From NCBI RefSeq assembly GCF_036687315.1, contig NZ_CP144683.1:2364001-2428000 (forward strand): DNA of 64,000 nucleotides. Reading direction: 5' to 3'. The notes under the pieces are model-generated. The model ran no database searches and was not told where the DNA came from. It saw nothing but the letters and a program-made list of their open reading frames with translations. The translations under genes were made by a program, and so were the position numbers. Positions 55,601 to 64,000 of the stretch are shown one piece after another. This stretch comes from Sphingopyxis sp. TUF1. Its GTDB lineage: Bacteria > Pseudomonadota > Alphaproteobacteria > Sphingomonadales > Sphingomonadaceae. How positions within the stretch are numbered: the first letter of the stretch is position 1; each line of letters begins with the position of its first letter.

Positions 55601-56734
55601 ATGACCCACAGCATCGACCCCATCGAGCTAGCCAAAGCGCTGATCGCTGCCCCCTCCGTCACCCCCGCCAAGGGCGCGGTGTTCGATGTGATCGAGGCGG
55701 CGCTCGTTCCGCTCGGTTTCACGGTCGAGCGCTTTATCGACGGGATCGAACCCGACGGGCCGGTCGAAAACCTGCTCGCGGTGCGCCGCGGGAGCGGGCC
55801 AAAGCATTTCGGCTTTGCGGGGCATCTCGACGTCGTGCCGCCGGGGGTGGGATGGACGGGCGACGCTTTCGCGCCCGAGGTGCGCGGCGAGCTGCTTTAC
55901 GGCCGCGGTGCGGTCGACATGAAGGGAGCAATCGCCGCGTTTGTAGCGGCCGCGGCTGCTACCCCGGTCGATGCGGGGACGATCAGCCTGATCATCACCG
56001 GCGACGAGGAAGGCCCGGCGATTTTCGGTACGCGCGCGCTGATGGAGCATATGGATGCGCGCGAGATCAGGCCCGACATGATCGTCGTCGGCGAGCCGAC
56101 ATCGGTGAACCGGCTGGGCGACATGGTGAAGATCGGGCGGCGCGGGTCGGTCAATATCTGGATCGACGTGCCGGGGACGCAGGGGCATGTCGCTTACCCG
56201 CACCTGGCCGACAATCCGATTCCCAAGCTGGTGAAGATTTTGGCGGCGATCGATGCGGTGGCGCTCGATACGGGGAACGACTGGTTCCAGCCGTCGAACA
56301 TCGAGTTTACCGACATCGAGGTCGGCAATGGGGCGACCAACGTCATCCCCGCTTCGGCGCGCGCGCGCATGTCGATCCGCTTCAACGACCAGCACCGGGG
56401 TGCCGATCTGGTGGCGATGATCGAGCGCATCGCGCACGAGGTCGAGCCCGCGGCGAAGGTGCTCGGCAAGATTTCGGGTGAGGCGTTTCTGACCCCGCCG
56501 GGCGAATTATCCGAACTGGTCGCCGAGGCCATTCATGCGGAAACCGATTTGGTCGCGGAGATGTCGACGACGGGCGGCACCTCGGATGCCCGCTTCCTGC
56601 ACGCGATGTGTCCGGTGGTCGAATTCGGGCTGATCAACGCGACGATGCACAAGCTCGACGAGGCGGTCGCGGTGGCCGATTTGCACAAGCTGACCGCGAT
56701 TTACCGCGGGATATTGATGCGTGTCTTCGTTTAA
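55601..56734 (+). CDS. dapE: succinyl-diaminopimelate desuccinylase
   Basis: 377 residues of the M20 peptidase family. It makes LL-diaminopimelate for lysine and peptidoglycan. Ligands: GHLDVVPPG (His), GAVDMKG (Asp), GDEEGPA (Glu), VGEPTS (Glu) and the late His in GLINATMHKLDE. The N-terminus MTHSIDPIELAKALIAAPSVTP is normal. Its stop overlaps by three bases with the stop of the convergent smr gene. Confidence 0.96.
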   Translation: MTHSIDPIELAKALIAAPSVTPAKGAVFDVIEAALVPLGFTVERFIDGIEPDGPVENLLAVRRGSGPKHFGFAGHLDVVPPGVGWTGDAFAPEVRGELLYGRGAVDMKGAIAAFVAAAAATPVDAGTISLIITGDEEGPAIFGTRALMEHMDAREIRPDMIVVGEPTSVNRLGDMVKIGRRGSVNIWIDVPGTQGHVAYPHLADNPIPKLVKILAAIDAVALDTGNDWFQPSNIEFTDIEVGNGATNVIPASARARMSIRFNDQHRGADLVAMIERIAHEVEPAAKVLGKISGEAFLTPPGELSELVAEAIHAETDLVAEMSTTGGTSDARFLHAMCPVVEFGLINATMHKLDEAVAVADLHKLTAIYRGILMRVFV

Positions 56735-57309
56735 TCCTCGCGGCTGCGCCGAAGGATGACGTAGACCGCGCCCCCGCCGCCGTGACTGACATGCGCAGGG
56801 CGGAGCGCAACGATCTGGTCGGCGTGCGGCGAAAAGGCGAGCCAGTCGGGGAGTGCGGCGCGGATTGCGCCGCGCGGGCGGGGCAGTCCGTGCATCTGCG
56901 GCAGGCGGTCGGCGCCGGGGCGGAGGCGCCCGGCGACGACGAGCAGTACGCGCGCGCCGCGGAGCAGCGCGCGGTCGATGGCGTCATCGAGCAGTGCTTG
57001 CGCCGAAGCGAGCGTGTGACCGTGAAGGTCGATGCTGATGTCGGGGCGAACGAGCCCCTTCCGCAGACGGCGGTCCCAATGCCCGTCGAGCGTCGCTGCG
57101 CTGTGGGTGCGGCGTGGCGGTGGAAGCGGCGCGGGACTGCGCGGCGGCGCAGCGGCGCGCGGCGCGGCACTGCTCGGTGTGGACAGGGGCGGGCAGACCG
57201 TCGGCGGCGCGGTGGGAGCGAGCGGCGAGGGCGGCTTCGGCAGCGGCGTCACCGTCGCTGCGATCTTTTTCCACAGCGCGTCTTCATCGGGAGCGAGGCG
57301 CCGCGGCAT
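56731..57309 (-). CDS. Smr/MutS2-C domain protein
   Basis: 192 residues from the ATG at 57309. A Pro/Ala-rich N-terminus precedes a C-terminal Smr domain with DISIDLHGHTLASAQ (the LDLHG motif) and a final strand GAVYVILRR. The usual HGKG/TGxG motif is replaced by VAGRLRPGAD, so endonuclease activity is doubtful. It is 7 bases from mltA, which suggests an operon timA-mltA-smr, an order seen in other alphaproteobacteria. Confidence 0.87.
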   Translation of the reverse strand: MPRRLAPDEDALWKKIAATVTPLPKPPSPLAPTAPPTVCPPLSTPSSAAPRAAAPPRSPAPLPPPRRTHSAATLDGHWDRRLRKGLVRPDISIDLHGHTLASAQALLDDAIDRALLRGARVLLVVAGRLRPGADRLPQMHGLPRPRGAIRAALPDWLAFSPHADQIVALRPAHVSHGGGGAVYVILRRSRED

Positions 57310-57316
57310 CGCTCGG

Positions 57317-58645
57317 TCAGTCCGCGGGAAGCATGCGCGCGATGCTGGCGCGCGGCAGCAGCAGCAGCGCTGATCCGCGCGCAGCCATGCCGCCGGCGAT
57401 CGCGCGCGCTTCTTCGCCCGCGCCCCAAAAGCTGTCGAATCGGTTGGCGCCCTTGATCGCGCCGCCGGTATCCTGTGCAATCCACAGCCCGTTAGGTTCG
57501 GCGCGGTCGAGTGAGAGGAAGACCGGCGCGCCGAGTGGCACATATTGGGGATCGGCAGCGACGCTGACGCGGCCGGTCACCGGCACGCCGAGCGCGCCGA
57601 GCGGGCCGGGGCCGGTGAGTTCGCGAAAAAAGACCCAGCTGGGATTTTCATTCATGACTGCTGCGCCGCGCACCGGGTCGGCGCGCAGATAATCGAGGAT
57701 GCCCTGCATCGATGCCTGCCCGCGCTGCAATTCGCCACGGTCGAGCAGCAGTTTGCCGATGCCGACATAGCCACGGCCGTTCTGCGTATCATAGCCGATG
57801 CGCATGATTCCGCCGTCCGGGAGGCGGAGGCGGCCCGAGCCCTGCACCTGAAGGAAGAAAAATTCGGCGGCATCGGCGGCCCACGCCAGTTCGAGCCCGC
57901 GTCCTTCGAGCGCGCCCGATTCGATCGCGGTGCGGTCGTAATAGCGCACGAAGTTCGATCCATCGACGCGGCCGCGGATCTTGCGGCCTTTCAGATCGTC
58001 GGCGAACTGGCCGAGGTCGACTTCGACAAGATCGGCGGGGCGGCGATAGATGGGGACGTCATAGCCGGGCTGTTTGGTACGCGACGCCGCGATTTCGGGC
58101 TCGTAATAGCCGGTGACGAAGGCGGCGCCGGTGCCGACCTGCACTGTGCCGAAATAGCGCGCGAAGAAAGTCGCGGCATCGCTGTCGACCCAACTGGCAG
58201 CAGCGGTGCAGCTTTCGGTCCAGTCGGCATTTTGGGTGAGGCCGCTGGCGTCGGCGCGGTGCTGAACCGAGGGGCAGCTGATGCGAAAGGCGGCGAGCGC
58301 GGCCGCGGCCTGTTCGGCCGAAATACCGAGCGTCGCAAAATCGGGGCCGGCGATCACGCCGCTGGTGGCCGCCGTGGCCGCGTCGGCGGGAACCGCCGCG
58401 GCGGCAAGCGGCGGTCGCGGCGTGGCGGGAATTGGTTGGGCGACGGCCCCGACTCGTTCGGAGGGCCGCGGAATATAGGGGCGCGGCTGGCCCAGCGACT
58501 GCGAGGGTGCGGGCTTCGACACCGCCGGGCGGGCGGTGCCAGCCGTATCGGGAATGACGGAGGCGCAGCCCGACAGGAGCGGAAAGGCGGCGAGCAACGC
58601 GAGCCCGAAAAGACGTGCGCGCGGCGCCCCCACGCTGCGGATCAT
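57317..58645 (-). CDS. mltA: membrane-bound lytic transglycosylase A
   Basis: 442 residues from the ATG at 58645 (MIRSVGAPRARLFGLALL) with lipobox LSGC. MltA cuts peptidoglycan by a lytic mechanism. The 3D domain with the catalytic Asp is near the end (AQDTGGAIKGANRFDSFWG). The MltA-specific domain with VTGYYEPEIAASRTK is also present. It lies between timA (4 bases upstream) and smr (7 bases downstream), so co-translation of the three is likely. Confidence 0.95.
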   Translation of the reverse strand: MIRSVGAPRARLFGLALLAAFPLLSGCASVIPDTAGTARPAVSKPAPSQSLGQPRPYIPRPSERVGAVAQPIPATPRPPLAAAAVPADAATAATSGVIAGPDFATLGISAEQAAAALAAFRISCPSVQHRADASGLTQNADWTESCTAAASWVDSDAATFFARYFGTVQVGTGAAFVTGYYEPEIAASRTKQPGYDVPIYRRPADLVEVDLGQFADDLKGRKIRGRVDGSNFVRYYDRTAIESGALEGRGLELAWAADAAEFFFLQVQGSGRLRLPDGGIMRIGYDTQNGRGYVGIGKLLLDRGELQRGQASMQGILDYLRADPVRGAAVMNENPSWVFFRELTGPGPLGALGVPVTGRVSVAADPQYVPLGAPVFLSLDRAEPNGLWIAQDTGGAIKGANRFDSFWGAGEEARAIAGGMAARGSALLLLPRASIARMLPAD

Positions 58646-58649
58646 GGGG

Positions 58650-59315
58650 TCAGGCCGATTCAGCTTCGTCGAGCAGCCAGTTGGGATCGTTGCTGCCGAT
58701 CTGGCGGCGGAAGGTCCAGAGGTCATCGGTCGCCGTCGCGTCGCTCATCGACCCGGCGATCAGCTTGCCATCGGCATCGCGCGTGATCGCGCTGATGTCC
58801 GCATGATAGCGAACGGTGATGCGCGCCTCGCCGCGGTTCAGTTCAACCGCGGTGATCTTGGCCGAATCGATGCCGATCAGGCGATTCTCGAGCGTTTCGC
58901 CGCGCGCCTCGCGCGCTTCGATCGCTTCGACGAAGGCTTCATAGCTGTCATCGTCGCAAAGGTCGCGGAGCGTATCGCGGTCGCCCTTCCAATAGGCCTC
59001 GAGGATCATGCGATAAGCCGCCTCGGCGCCTTCCATGAAGCGGCCGGCGTCGAAATTGCGATCGCTGGCGAGCAGCTGGCGGAGTCCGGCTTCGGCGGCG
59101 GGTTCATAGACGAGGCCCGCCGTATCGGCGGCCGAAGCGGTGAGCGCGGGCGCGTCGCCGTCTTCGAGGCGGATCGCCGCGGGGGCAGCGCGGTCGTCGC
59201 GGCGCGGCAACACCGGCTCCTGTTCATGGCCCGTGCGTTTTCCGAGCACCGAATAAAGCCGCATCCCGAGGAAGGCGGCGATCATGGCGAGCAGGACGAT
59301 CGAAAAAGCAGTCAC
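58650..59315 (-). CDS. Tim44/TimA-like inner-membrane protein
   Basis: 221 residues from a GTG at 59315 (TTG at 59321 is an alternative). One N-terminal helix (FSIVLLAMIAAFLGM) and a C-terminal Tim44-like domain (FMEGAEAAYRMILEAYWKGDRDTLRDLC) are present; the RLYSVLGKRTGHE after the helix is characteristic of alphaproteobacterial TimA. TimA is thought to act in protein or membrane biogenesis. It is divergent from secB with a 250-base gap. Confidence 0.9.
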   Translation of the reverse strand: MTAFSIVLLAMIAAFLGMRLYSVLGKRTGHEQEPVLPRRDDRAAPAAIRLEDGDAPALTASAADTAGLVYEPAAEAGLRQLLASDRNFDAGRFMEGAEAAYRMILEAYWKGDRDTLRDLCDDDSYEAFVEAIEAREARGETLENRLIGIDSAKITAVELNRGEARITVRYHADISAITRDADGKLIAGSMSDATATDDLWTFRRQIGSNDPNWLLDEAESA

Positions 59316-59564
59316 GGGCAAGGGTCCAATGCGGGCAATGGCAACATATCCGCCGATACATAGGCGATCCGCGGCCAGGTTTCAAATGGCCATGGTCGCT
59401 AGCACGGGGCGCGTCAACGATTTCAGCGGCGCAAACCCCCCGCGTGGCGCCCCATTGTGCTCGCCGTCCGCCGCTGCTAAGCGCCGCGGCAACCGTCCGC
59501 CGCGGTTCCGACACGGCCCGCGGCGCCGACATAACGTTCCTTTTTCCAGCGAAAGCATCCTATC

Positions 59565-60083
59565 ATGGCCGACGAGACGAGCGCCGACATCAATAACCCC
59601 GCCCTGCAACCCAACGGCGAAGACACGAGCCCGGCAATCGGCCTGATTTCGCAGTATGTGAAGGATTTGTCGTTCGAAAATCCGAACGCGCCCGCCGTCT
59701 ATCAATGGCAGAGCGCGCCGCAGGTCGACGTCCAGTTCAATATTGCCGCCGACAGTGTCGGCGACAATCTGTACGAGGTCATGTTGAAGATCGACGTGAC
59801 GTCGAAGACCGAGAATGGCACGAGCTTTGTGATCGAATTGAAATATGCCGGCCTGTTCGGCGTGCGCAACGTGCCCGACGACCAGCTCCAGCCCTTTTTC
59901 CTGGCAGAAGCGCCGCGCATCCTCTTCCCCTTTGCCCGCCGCGTCGTTGCCGATGCGGTGCAGGATGGCGGCTTCCCGCCGCTGCTGCTCGAACCGATCG
60001 ATTTCCACGGCCTGTTCATGCAGCAGGTCCAGGCGCAGGGCGAGGGTCAGGGCGAGATCCCGGCGCCGGTCGGCGAAGCTTAA
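59565..60083 (+). CDS. secB: protein-export chaperone SecB
   Basis: 172 residues, normal for alphaproteobacterial SecB. SecB holds precursors unfolded for SecA. Conserved parts: QYVKDLSFENPNAP, VQFNIAADSVGDNLYEVMLKI, KYAGLFGV and FPFARRVVADAVQDGGFPPLLLEPIDFHGLF. It is divergent from the TimA gene, an arrangement conserved in this class. murJ starts 27 bases downstream. Confidence 0.97.
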   Translation: MADETSADINNPALQPNGEDTSPAIGLISQYVKDLSFENPNAPAVYQWQSAPQVDVQFNIAADSVGDNLYEVMLKIDVTSKTENGTSFVIELKYAGLFGVRNVPDDQLQPFFLAEAPRILFPFARRVVADAVQDGGFPPLLLEPIDFHGLFMQQVQAQGEGQGEIPAPVGEA

Positions 60084-60110
60084 ACTCGGTCTTGGGGGCG
60101 GGCTGACATC

Positions 60111-61688
60111 ATGAGCAGCCTTGTCAAAAGCGTCGGGACGATCGGCGGGCTGACGCTGGTCAGCCGCATTTTCGGCTTTGCGCGCGATATGCTGCTCAGC
60201 CGCATATTGGGTGCGGGCGGCGTTGCCGACGCATGGCAGCTGGCCTTTCAGCTACCCAATATCTTTCGCCGCCTGTTTGCCGAGGGCGCCTTTGCCGCCG
60301 CCTTCGTCCCGCTATTCAACCAGCGGATGACGAAGGATGGCGAGGCGGGTGAAGCGCGTGCTTTCGCCGAAGCGGTGCTGGCGGTCCTGATCCCGATCTT
60401 GATCATCTTTTCGGCGCTGCTGCTGATCGTCATGCCGTGGGTGATGGGGCTGTTCGCGAGCGACGCGCTGGAAGCCGACGCCGCGCAGTTCGGCCTTGCG
60501 GTGACGATGGCGCGCATCGCCTTTCCGTACTTGGCCTTCATGAGCATCGCGACGCTGTTCGCGGCGATTCTCAATAGCCTGTCGCGCTTTGCTGCGGCGG
60601 CGGCGGCGCCGATACTGCTCAACATCTGCCTGATCGCGGCGCTGCTGCTCGGGCTGTTCACCGGCGACGGCAGCGAGGACGCCAAGGCTGCGACCGGACT
60701 GTATCTGGCGATCGCGGTGTCGCTGTCGGGGCTGTGCCAGCTTGGCTGGCTTTATTATTGGGTGCGCAAATCCGGGTTTCGTCCGGCGCTGCGTCGTCCG
60801 CGATTGACCGCGGGGGTGCGCGAGATGGGGGTGCTGATCCTGCCGGCGGTGTTCGGCGCCGGGGTCTGTCAGATAAGCCGCTTCGTCGATCTGTTCTTCA
60901 TCGCGATGCTGCCCGACAAGAGCATTACCTATCTGGCCATGGCCGACCGGCTCAACCAGTTGCCGCTCGGCATCATCGGCATCGCGCTTGGCACCGCTAT
61001 CCTGCCCGCGCTGTCGCGCTTTGTCGCGCAGGAGGACCGCGACGGCGCCTTTCGCCTGCAAAGCAACGCGGTCGAGCTGTCGATGCTGCTGACCGTGCCT
61101 GCCGCGGTGGCGCTGTTCGTCGCCGGACCGGCGATCACCAGCGCCTTTTATGTCGGCGGCGCGTATAGCGCGGCCGACGGGCTGGCGACGGGGGCAGTCG
61201 TCGGGGGGCTGGTCGTCGGCCTGCCCGCCTATGTGCTGGTCAAGGTGCTCGTCCCCAATTTCTTCGCACGCAAGGACACGCGCACACCGGTGTGGACCGC
61301 GGCGGTATCGCTGCTCATCAATATCGGGCTCAACCTGCTGCTGATCCCGCCGCTCGGCATCGTCGGGCTGGCGCTGGCGGGGTCGATCGCCGCCTGGTGC
61401 AACGTCGCGATGCTCTATACGATCCTGCACCGAAAAGGGCTGTTCCACCTGACCGGGCAGGTCGCAGGCCGGATCGCGCGTATCGCGCTCGCCGCTGCGG
61501 CGATGGCGGCGGCGCTGCATGTCACCATTCCGCTGGCGGGCGATGCCTTTACCGGCGGCGTATTCGAACGGATCGCCGCGCTCGGTGCCATCGTTGCGGT
61601 GGGGGCGGTGATATTCTTTGGTTGCGCCTTGCTTTTTGGCGTGGTCAATCGCGACACCGTTGGCCAGCTGCGCCGACGGCAATTGTAA
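60111..61688 (+). CDS. murJ: lipid II flippase MurJ
   Basis: 525 residues with about 14 membrane helices. It flips lipid II across the inner membrane for peptidoglycan synthesis. The MurJ pattern includes TLVSRIFGFARDMLLSRILGAG at the N-terminus (with Arg residues of the substrate cavity), FRRLFAEGAFAAAFVPLF and NALSRM-type loops later, ending FAxxDTRTPVWTA (ARKDTRTPVWTAAVSLLIN). It precedes trpS by 21 bases, so the two may be co-transcribed. Confidence 0.97.
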   Translation: MSSLVKSVGTIGGLTLVSRIFGFARDMLLSRILGAGGVADAWQLAFQLPNIFRRLFAEGAFAAAFVPLFNQRMTKDGEAGEARAFAEAVLAVLIPILIIFSALLLIVMPWVMGLFASDALEADAAQFGLAVTMARIAFPYLAFMSIATLFAAILNSLSRFAAAAAAPILLNICLIAALLLGLFTGDGSEDAKAATGLYLAIAVSLSGLCQLGWLYYWVRKSGFRPALRRPRLTAGVREMGVLILPAVFGAGVCQISRFVDLFFIAMLPDKSITYLAMADRLNQLPLGIIGIALGTAILPALSRFVAQEDRDGAFRLQSNAVELSMLLTVPAAVALFVAGPAITSAFYVGGAYSAADGLATGAVVGGLVVGLPAYVLVKVLVPNFFARKDTRTPVWTAAVSLLINIGLNLLLIPPLGIVGLALAGSIAAWCNVAMLYTILHRKGLFHLTGQVAGRIARIALAAAAMAAALHVTIPLAGDAFTGGVFERIAALGAIVAVGAVIFFGCALLFGVVNRDTVGQLRRRQL

Positions 61689-61709
61689 ACAGCAGACGGG
61701 ATTATCGAC

Positions 61710-62708
61710 ATGCGGACGCTATCGGGCATTCAGCCCACCGGAAACTTGCACCTTGGCAATTATCTGGGCGCGATCCGCAACTGGGTGCGGGTGCAGGACG
61801 AGATGGAGGGTGAGAAGCTCTATTTCCTCGCCGACCTGCACGCGATTACCGTTCACAACGAGCCTGCCGATTTGACCGCGAACACGCGCGAGATGGCGGC
61901 GGCGCTGCTCGCCGCGGGCATCGACCCGGCGAAATCCATCCTGTTCAATCAAGCGCGCGTTCCGGCGCACGCCGAACTTGCCTGGTTGCTGTTTTGCACG
62001 GCGCGTATCGGCTGGCTCAATCGCATGACGCAGTTCAAGGAAAAGTCGGGCAAGAACCGTGAGGGCGCGAGCGTAGGGTTGTTTGCCTATCCGGTGCTGC
62101 AGGCGGCCGACGTGCTGCTTTACCAGACGACGCACGTGCCCGTCGGCGACGACCAGAAACAGCATCTGGAGCTGGCGCGCGACATCGCGACCAAGTTCAA
62201 TCTCGATACGGGGACTGAGACGTTCATCTTGCCCGAACCGACGATCCCGGCAGCGGCCGCGCGGATCATGAGCCTGCGCGACGGGACGACGAAAATGTCG
62301 AAATCTGACCCGAGCGATATGAGCCGCATCAATCTGGTCGACGATGCCGACACGATCATGGCGAAGATCCGCAAGGCAAAGACCGACGCTGAACCCCTGC
62401 CATCGGAAGCGAAGGGACTGGAGGGGCGCGCCGAGGCGAAGAACCTTGTGTCCATCTATGCCGCGATGGCCGACGAAAGCGTCGATCAGGTACTAGCACG
62501 ATTTGCGGGGCAGGGTTTCGGCGCGTTCAAGCCGGCGCTCGGCGAGCTGCTCGTCGAGACGCTGAGCCCGATCGCCGCGCGCATGACCGAGCTGAAGGCC
62601 GACCCGGCGGCGATCGACGCCGCGTTGGAATCGGGGGCGGCGCGGGCTTCGGCGCTGGCGAAACCGACGCTCGAGGCCGCTTATGCGGCGCTCGGACTTT
62701 GCCGCTAA
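61710..62708 (+). CDS. trpS: tryptophanyl-tRNA synthetase
   Basis: 332 residues, a class I synthetase. The HIGH-type motif is [11 protein letters not shown] near residue 12, and the KMSKS motif is present ([11 protein letters not shown]) near residue 195. It charges tRNA-Trp. It is separated from murJ by 21 bases, and there is a 150-base gap to the next gene with no clear features. Confidence 0.97.
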   Translation: MRTLSGIQPTGNLHLGNYLGAIRNWVRVQDEMEGEKLYFLADLHAITVHNEPADLTANTREMAAALLAAGIDPAKSILFNQARVPAHAELAWLLFCTARIGWLNRMTQFKEKSGKNREGASVGLFAYPVLQAADVLLYQTTHVPVGDDQKQHLELARDIATKFNLDTGTETFILPEPTIPAAAARIMSLRDGTTKMSKSDPSDMSRINLVDDADTIMAKIRKAKTDAEPLPSEAKGLEGRAEAKNLVSIYAAMADESVDQVLARFAGQGFGAFKPALGELLVETLSPIAARMTELKADPAAIDAALESGAARASALAKPTLEAAYAALGLCR

Positions 62709-62861
62709 ACCGCCGCGCGGCTTGCGGATCGGCGGCAGCTCCCCATATTCTTAGGGAACGAAGGTGCGACGAACCGGGTTCAACCAAGGTTAAGTCGCGT
62801 CGGCATAGTCTATGCTATGAAGGCGCAGATAGAACGCGCACCGAATCATGGAGCCAGGACG

Positions 62862-63551
62862 ATGAGCAAGATGAACTTCCGGCGATTGGGCCTTGCCGCC
62901 TTGACGGGCGCGGCGCTCGCGCTGGCGGGCTGCGCCACGCCGTTCAAGGCCGATGTGGCGCGCTTTCAGTCGCAGCTTCCCGCGCCGCAGGGGCAAAGCT
63001 TCGTTGTCGAGGCGAGCAACCCCGCGCTGCAGGGGGGCATCGAGTTTGGCCAATATGCCAATATCGTCGCGGGCGAACTTACGCGCTATGGCTATCGTCC
63101 GGCGGCGAACGGTGAAAAGGCCGATATGGTCGTCCGCATGGACTATGGCGTCGACAAGGGCCGTGAGCGCGTGGTGTCGAGCCCCGGTTTCGCCGACCCA
63201 TGGTACGGCGGCTATTACGGCCGTGGTTTCTACACCCCGGTGATCGTCACCGGACCAAGCGGGCGGCGCTATGTCTACGGCTATCGCGACCCCTTCCTGT
63301 GGGGCGGTTTCGGCCCGAGCTGGGGGTATAACGATGTCAGCAGCTACACCGTCTACACCAGCGGCCTGACGCTTCAGATCAATCGCGCGTCGGACGGCGC
63401 TCGCCTGTTCGAAGGGCGGGCCGAAGCGCAGTCGCGCGACAATAATCTTCAGACGATCGTCCCCAATCTGGTCGAGGCGATGTTTACCGATTTCCCCGGA
63501 AATTCGGGCGAACGGGTACGCATCACCGTGGCGCCGCCCGAAAAGAACTGA
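62862..63551 (+). CDS. lipoprotein with DUF4136-like domain
   Basis: 229 residues from the ATG at 62862 (an in-frame ATG at 62817 is less likely). Signal peptide with lipobox LAGC (ALAGCATPF). The mature part matches the DUF4136-like layout: GQSFVVEASN, EFGQYANIVAGELTRYGYRPA, and a Gly/Tyr-rich stretch (PWYGGYYGRGFYTP). Function unknown. A strong terminator follows. Confidence 0.83.
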   Translation: MSKMNFRRLGLAALTGAALALAGCATPFKADVARFQSQLPAPQGQSFVVEASNPALQGGIEFGQYANIVAGELTRYGYRPAANGEKADMVVRMDYGVDKGRERVVSSPGFADPWYGGYYGRGFYTPVIVTGPSGRRYVYGYRDPFLWGGFGPSWGYNDVSSYTVYTSGLTLQINRASDGARLFEGRAEAQSRDNNLQTIVPNLVEAMFTDFPGNSGERVRITVAPPEKN

Positions 63552-63573
63552 TTTCCAACCCATATCTTCCAAG

Positions 63574-63605
63574 GCCCGCCTTTCCGATGAAAGGCGGGCT
63601 TTTTC
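63574..63605 (+). terminator. rho-independent terminator after lipoprotein gene
   Basis: gcccgccttt-ccgatg-aaaggcgggc is a perfect 10-base stem followed by tttttc. It starts 22 bases after the stop at 63551. Confidence 0.88.
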
Positions 63606-63692
63606 GTGGTGCGAAACAGACTGGCTGGAAAGCAGGATCATCAATCGTTAAGCGGCGTCGGCTACGGTCGCCAAAAGCGGAAGATCCCAGCA

Positions 63693-64000
63693 TTGAAGCC
63701 GACTCATCCTTTGCCCGTTCACCACAGCTGGCCGCTTTATGAGCGCGCTCGCTTTTTCGAGCTGGGACAATTGCATGAGGCGGACACGCTCGATCCGATC
63801 CCCGATGTCGTCGATGTCGCGGCGCGCTTGGCACGTGCGCGCGTCCAAGTCGGCGAGTGGGAATGCGACCTGGCCGACAATGATCGACTCCGCTGGTCGG
63901 ACGAGGTTCGCGATATTTTCGGAATCCCGCACGGCGCAGTCGTCCGCCGCGAAGAGGCGGTGGCGCTCTATGCCGAAGCGTCGCGCGCGGCGATGGAGAA
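63693..64000 (+). CDS. PAS-domain signalling protein (3' truncated by window edge)
   Basis: The frame is open from 63693 (TTG, start uncertain) to the window end, about 102 residues. After about 50 residues with WPLYERARFFELGQL it reads VQVGEWECDLADNDRLRWSDEVRDIFGIPHGAVVRREEAVALYA, a PAS-like strand and helix pattern seen in sphingomonad sensor proteins. The output domain (kinase, GGDEF or regulator) is beyond the window. No minus-strand gene is supported here. Confidence 0.6.
   Translation, partial: MKPTHPLPVHHSWPLYERARFFELGQLHEADTLDPIPDVVDVAARLARARVQVGEWECDLADNDRLRWSDEVRDIFGIPHGAVVRREEAVALYAEASRAAME

Noticed and set aside
60312..61682. 456-residue minus-strand ORF over murJ
   Set aside because: Antisense to murJ, with Gln/Arg/Asp-rich shadow composition.
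62709..62861. Possible tRNA (gggttcaacc-like stretch near 62780)
   Set aside because: No matching acceptor, D or anticodon stems around it; the match is limited to a short T-loop-like string.
63648..63932. 94-residue minus-strand ORF at the window end
   Set aside because: It overlaps the plus-strand PAS-domain frame, which has recognisable domain sequence and runs to the edge; the minus-strand ORF has no motif.

Overview
The window is about 64 kb of GC-rich alphaproteobacterial chromosome. It most likely comes from a sphingomonad (family Sphingomonadaceae, Sphingopyxis-like). The pointers are a DUF1465/RcdA gene, a DksA with a single cysteine, small sphingomonad-type proteins (UrcA, DUF3008, a DUF6356-like protein), a divergent Tim44-like/SecB arrangement, and several families of extragenic inverted repeats. 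The genus is inferred from gene content; no similarity search was possible. I saw no rRNA or tRNA gene, CRISPR array, prophage or transposase. This looks mostly like core chromosome.

Layout. 1-5.9 kb: 3' part of a gamma-glutamyltransferase, an acyl-CoA synthetase, a small lipoprotein, then a minus-strand run of gloB, gloA, an acyl-CoA thioesterase and an alpha/beta hydrolase. 6.7-12.8 kb: thrS followed by a tight plus-strand series (metallophosphoesterase, AraC-type regulator, secreted HExxH protein, TSUP transporter). 12.9-17.1 kb: a ybbP/ybbA-like ABC transporter divergent from a TesA-like lipoprotein esterase, as in many proteobacteria. 17-25 kb: ynfA, a small beta-barrel protein, rlmN, urcA, a LysR regulator with a palindromic site in front of it, dnaN, and a PQQ-type sugar dehydrogenase. 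25-32 kb: argC overlapping an NlpC/P60 peptidase, a leucyl aminopeptidase, a DUF3298-type lipoprotein, an SDR with DUF3008, and a Baeyer-Villiger-type monooxygenase. 32-36 kb: a NUDIX-DUF47 fusion directly upstream of a PiT phosphate transporter, then an AT-richer membrane-protein gene. 35-41 kb: rimO, DUF1761, a K+ channel, surE, serS. 41-45 kb: a long Ser/Gly low-complexity surface protein with an exosortase-like C-terminus, dksA, a PilZ protein, two divergent YdcH proteins and RcdA. 45-52 kb: DUF2332, hisG-hisD, nusB, thiL, hppA. 52-64 kb: a HerA-like ATPase, a P450, a cupin, dapE, smr, mltA, timA, secB, murJ, trpS, a DUF4136-type lipoprotein, and the start of a PAS-domain protein.

How the genes fit together. 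Several neighbourhoods carry functional logic: methylglyoxal detoxification (gloA/gloB), phosphate uptake with an unusual NUDIX-PhoU-like partner, histidine synthesis (hisG/hisD), cell-envelope work (mltA, murJ, dapE, secB) and stringent-response/cell-cycle control (dksA, rcdA). At least six families of intergenic inverted repeats recur, almost always next to a gene 3' end. The NUDIX-DUF47-PiT module and the Ser-rich putative sorted protein are the strongest candidates for something little described.
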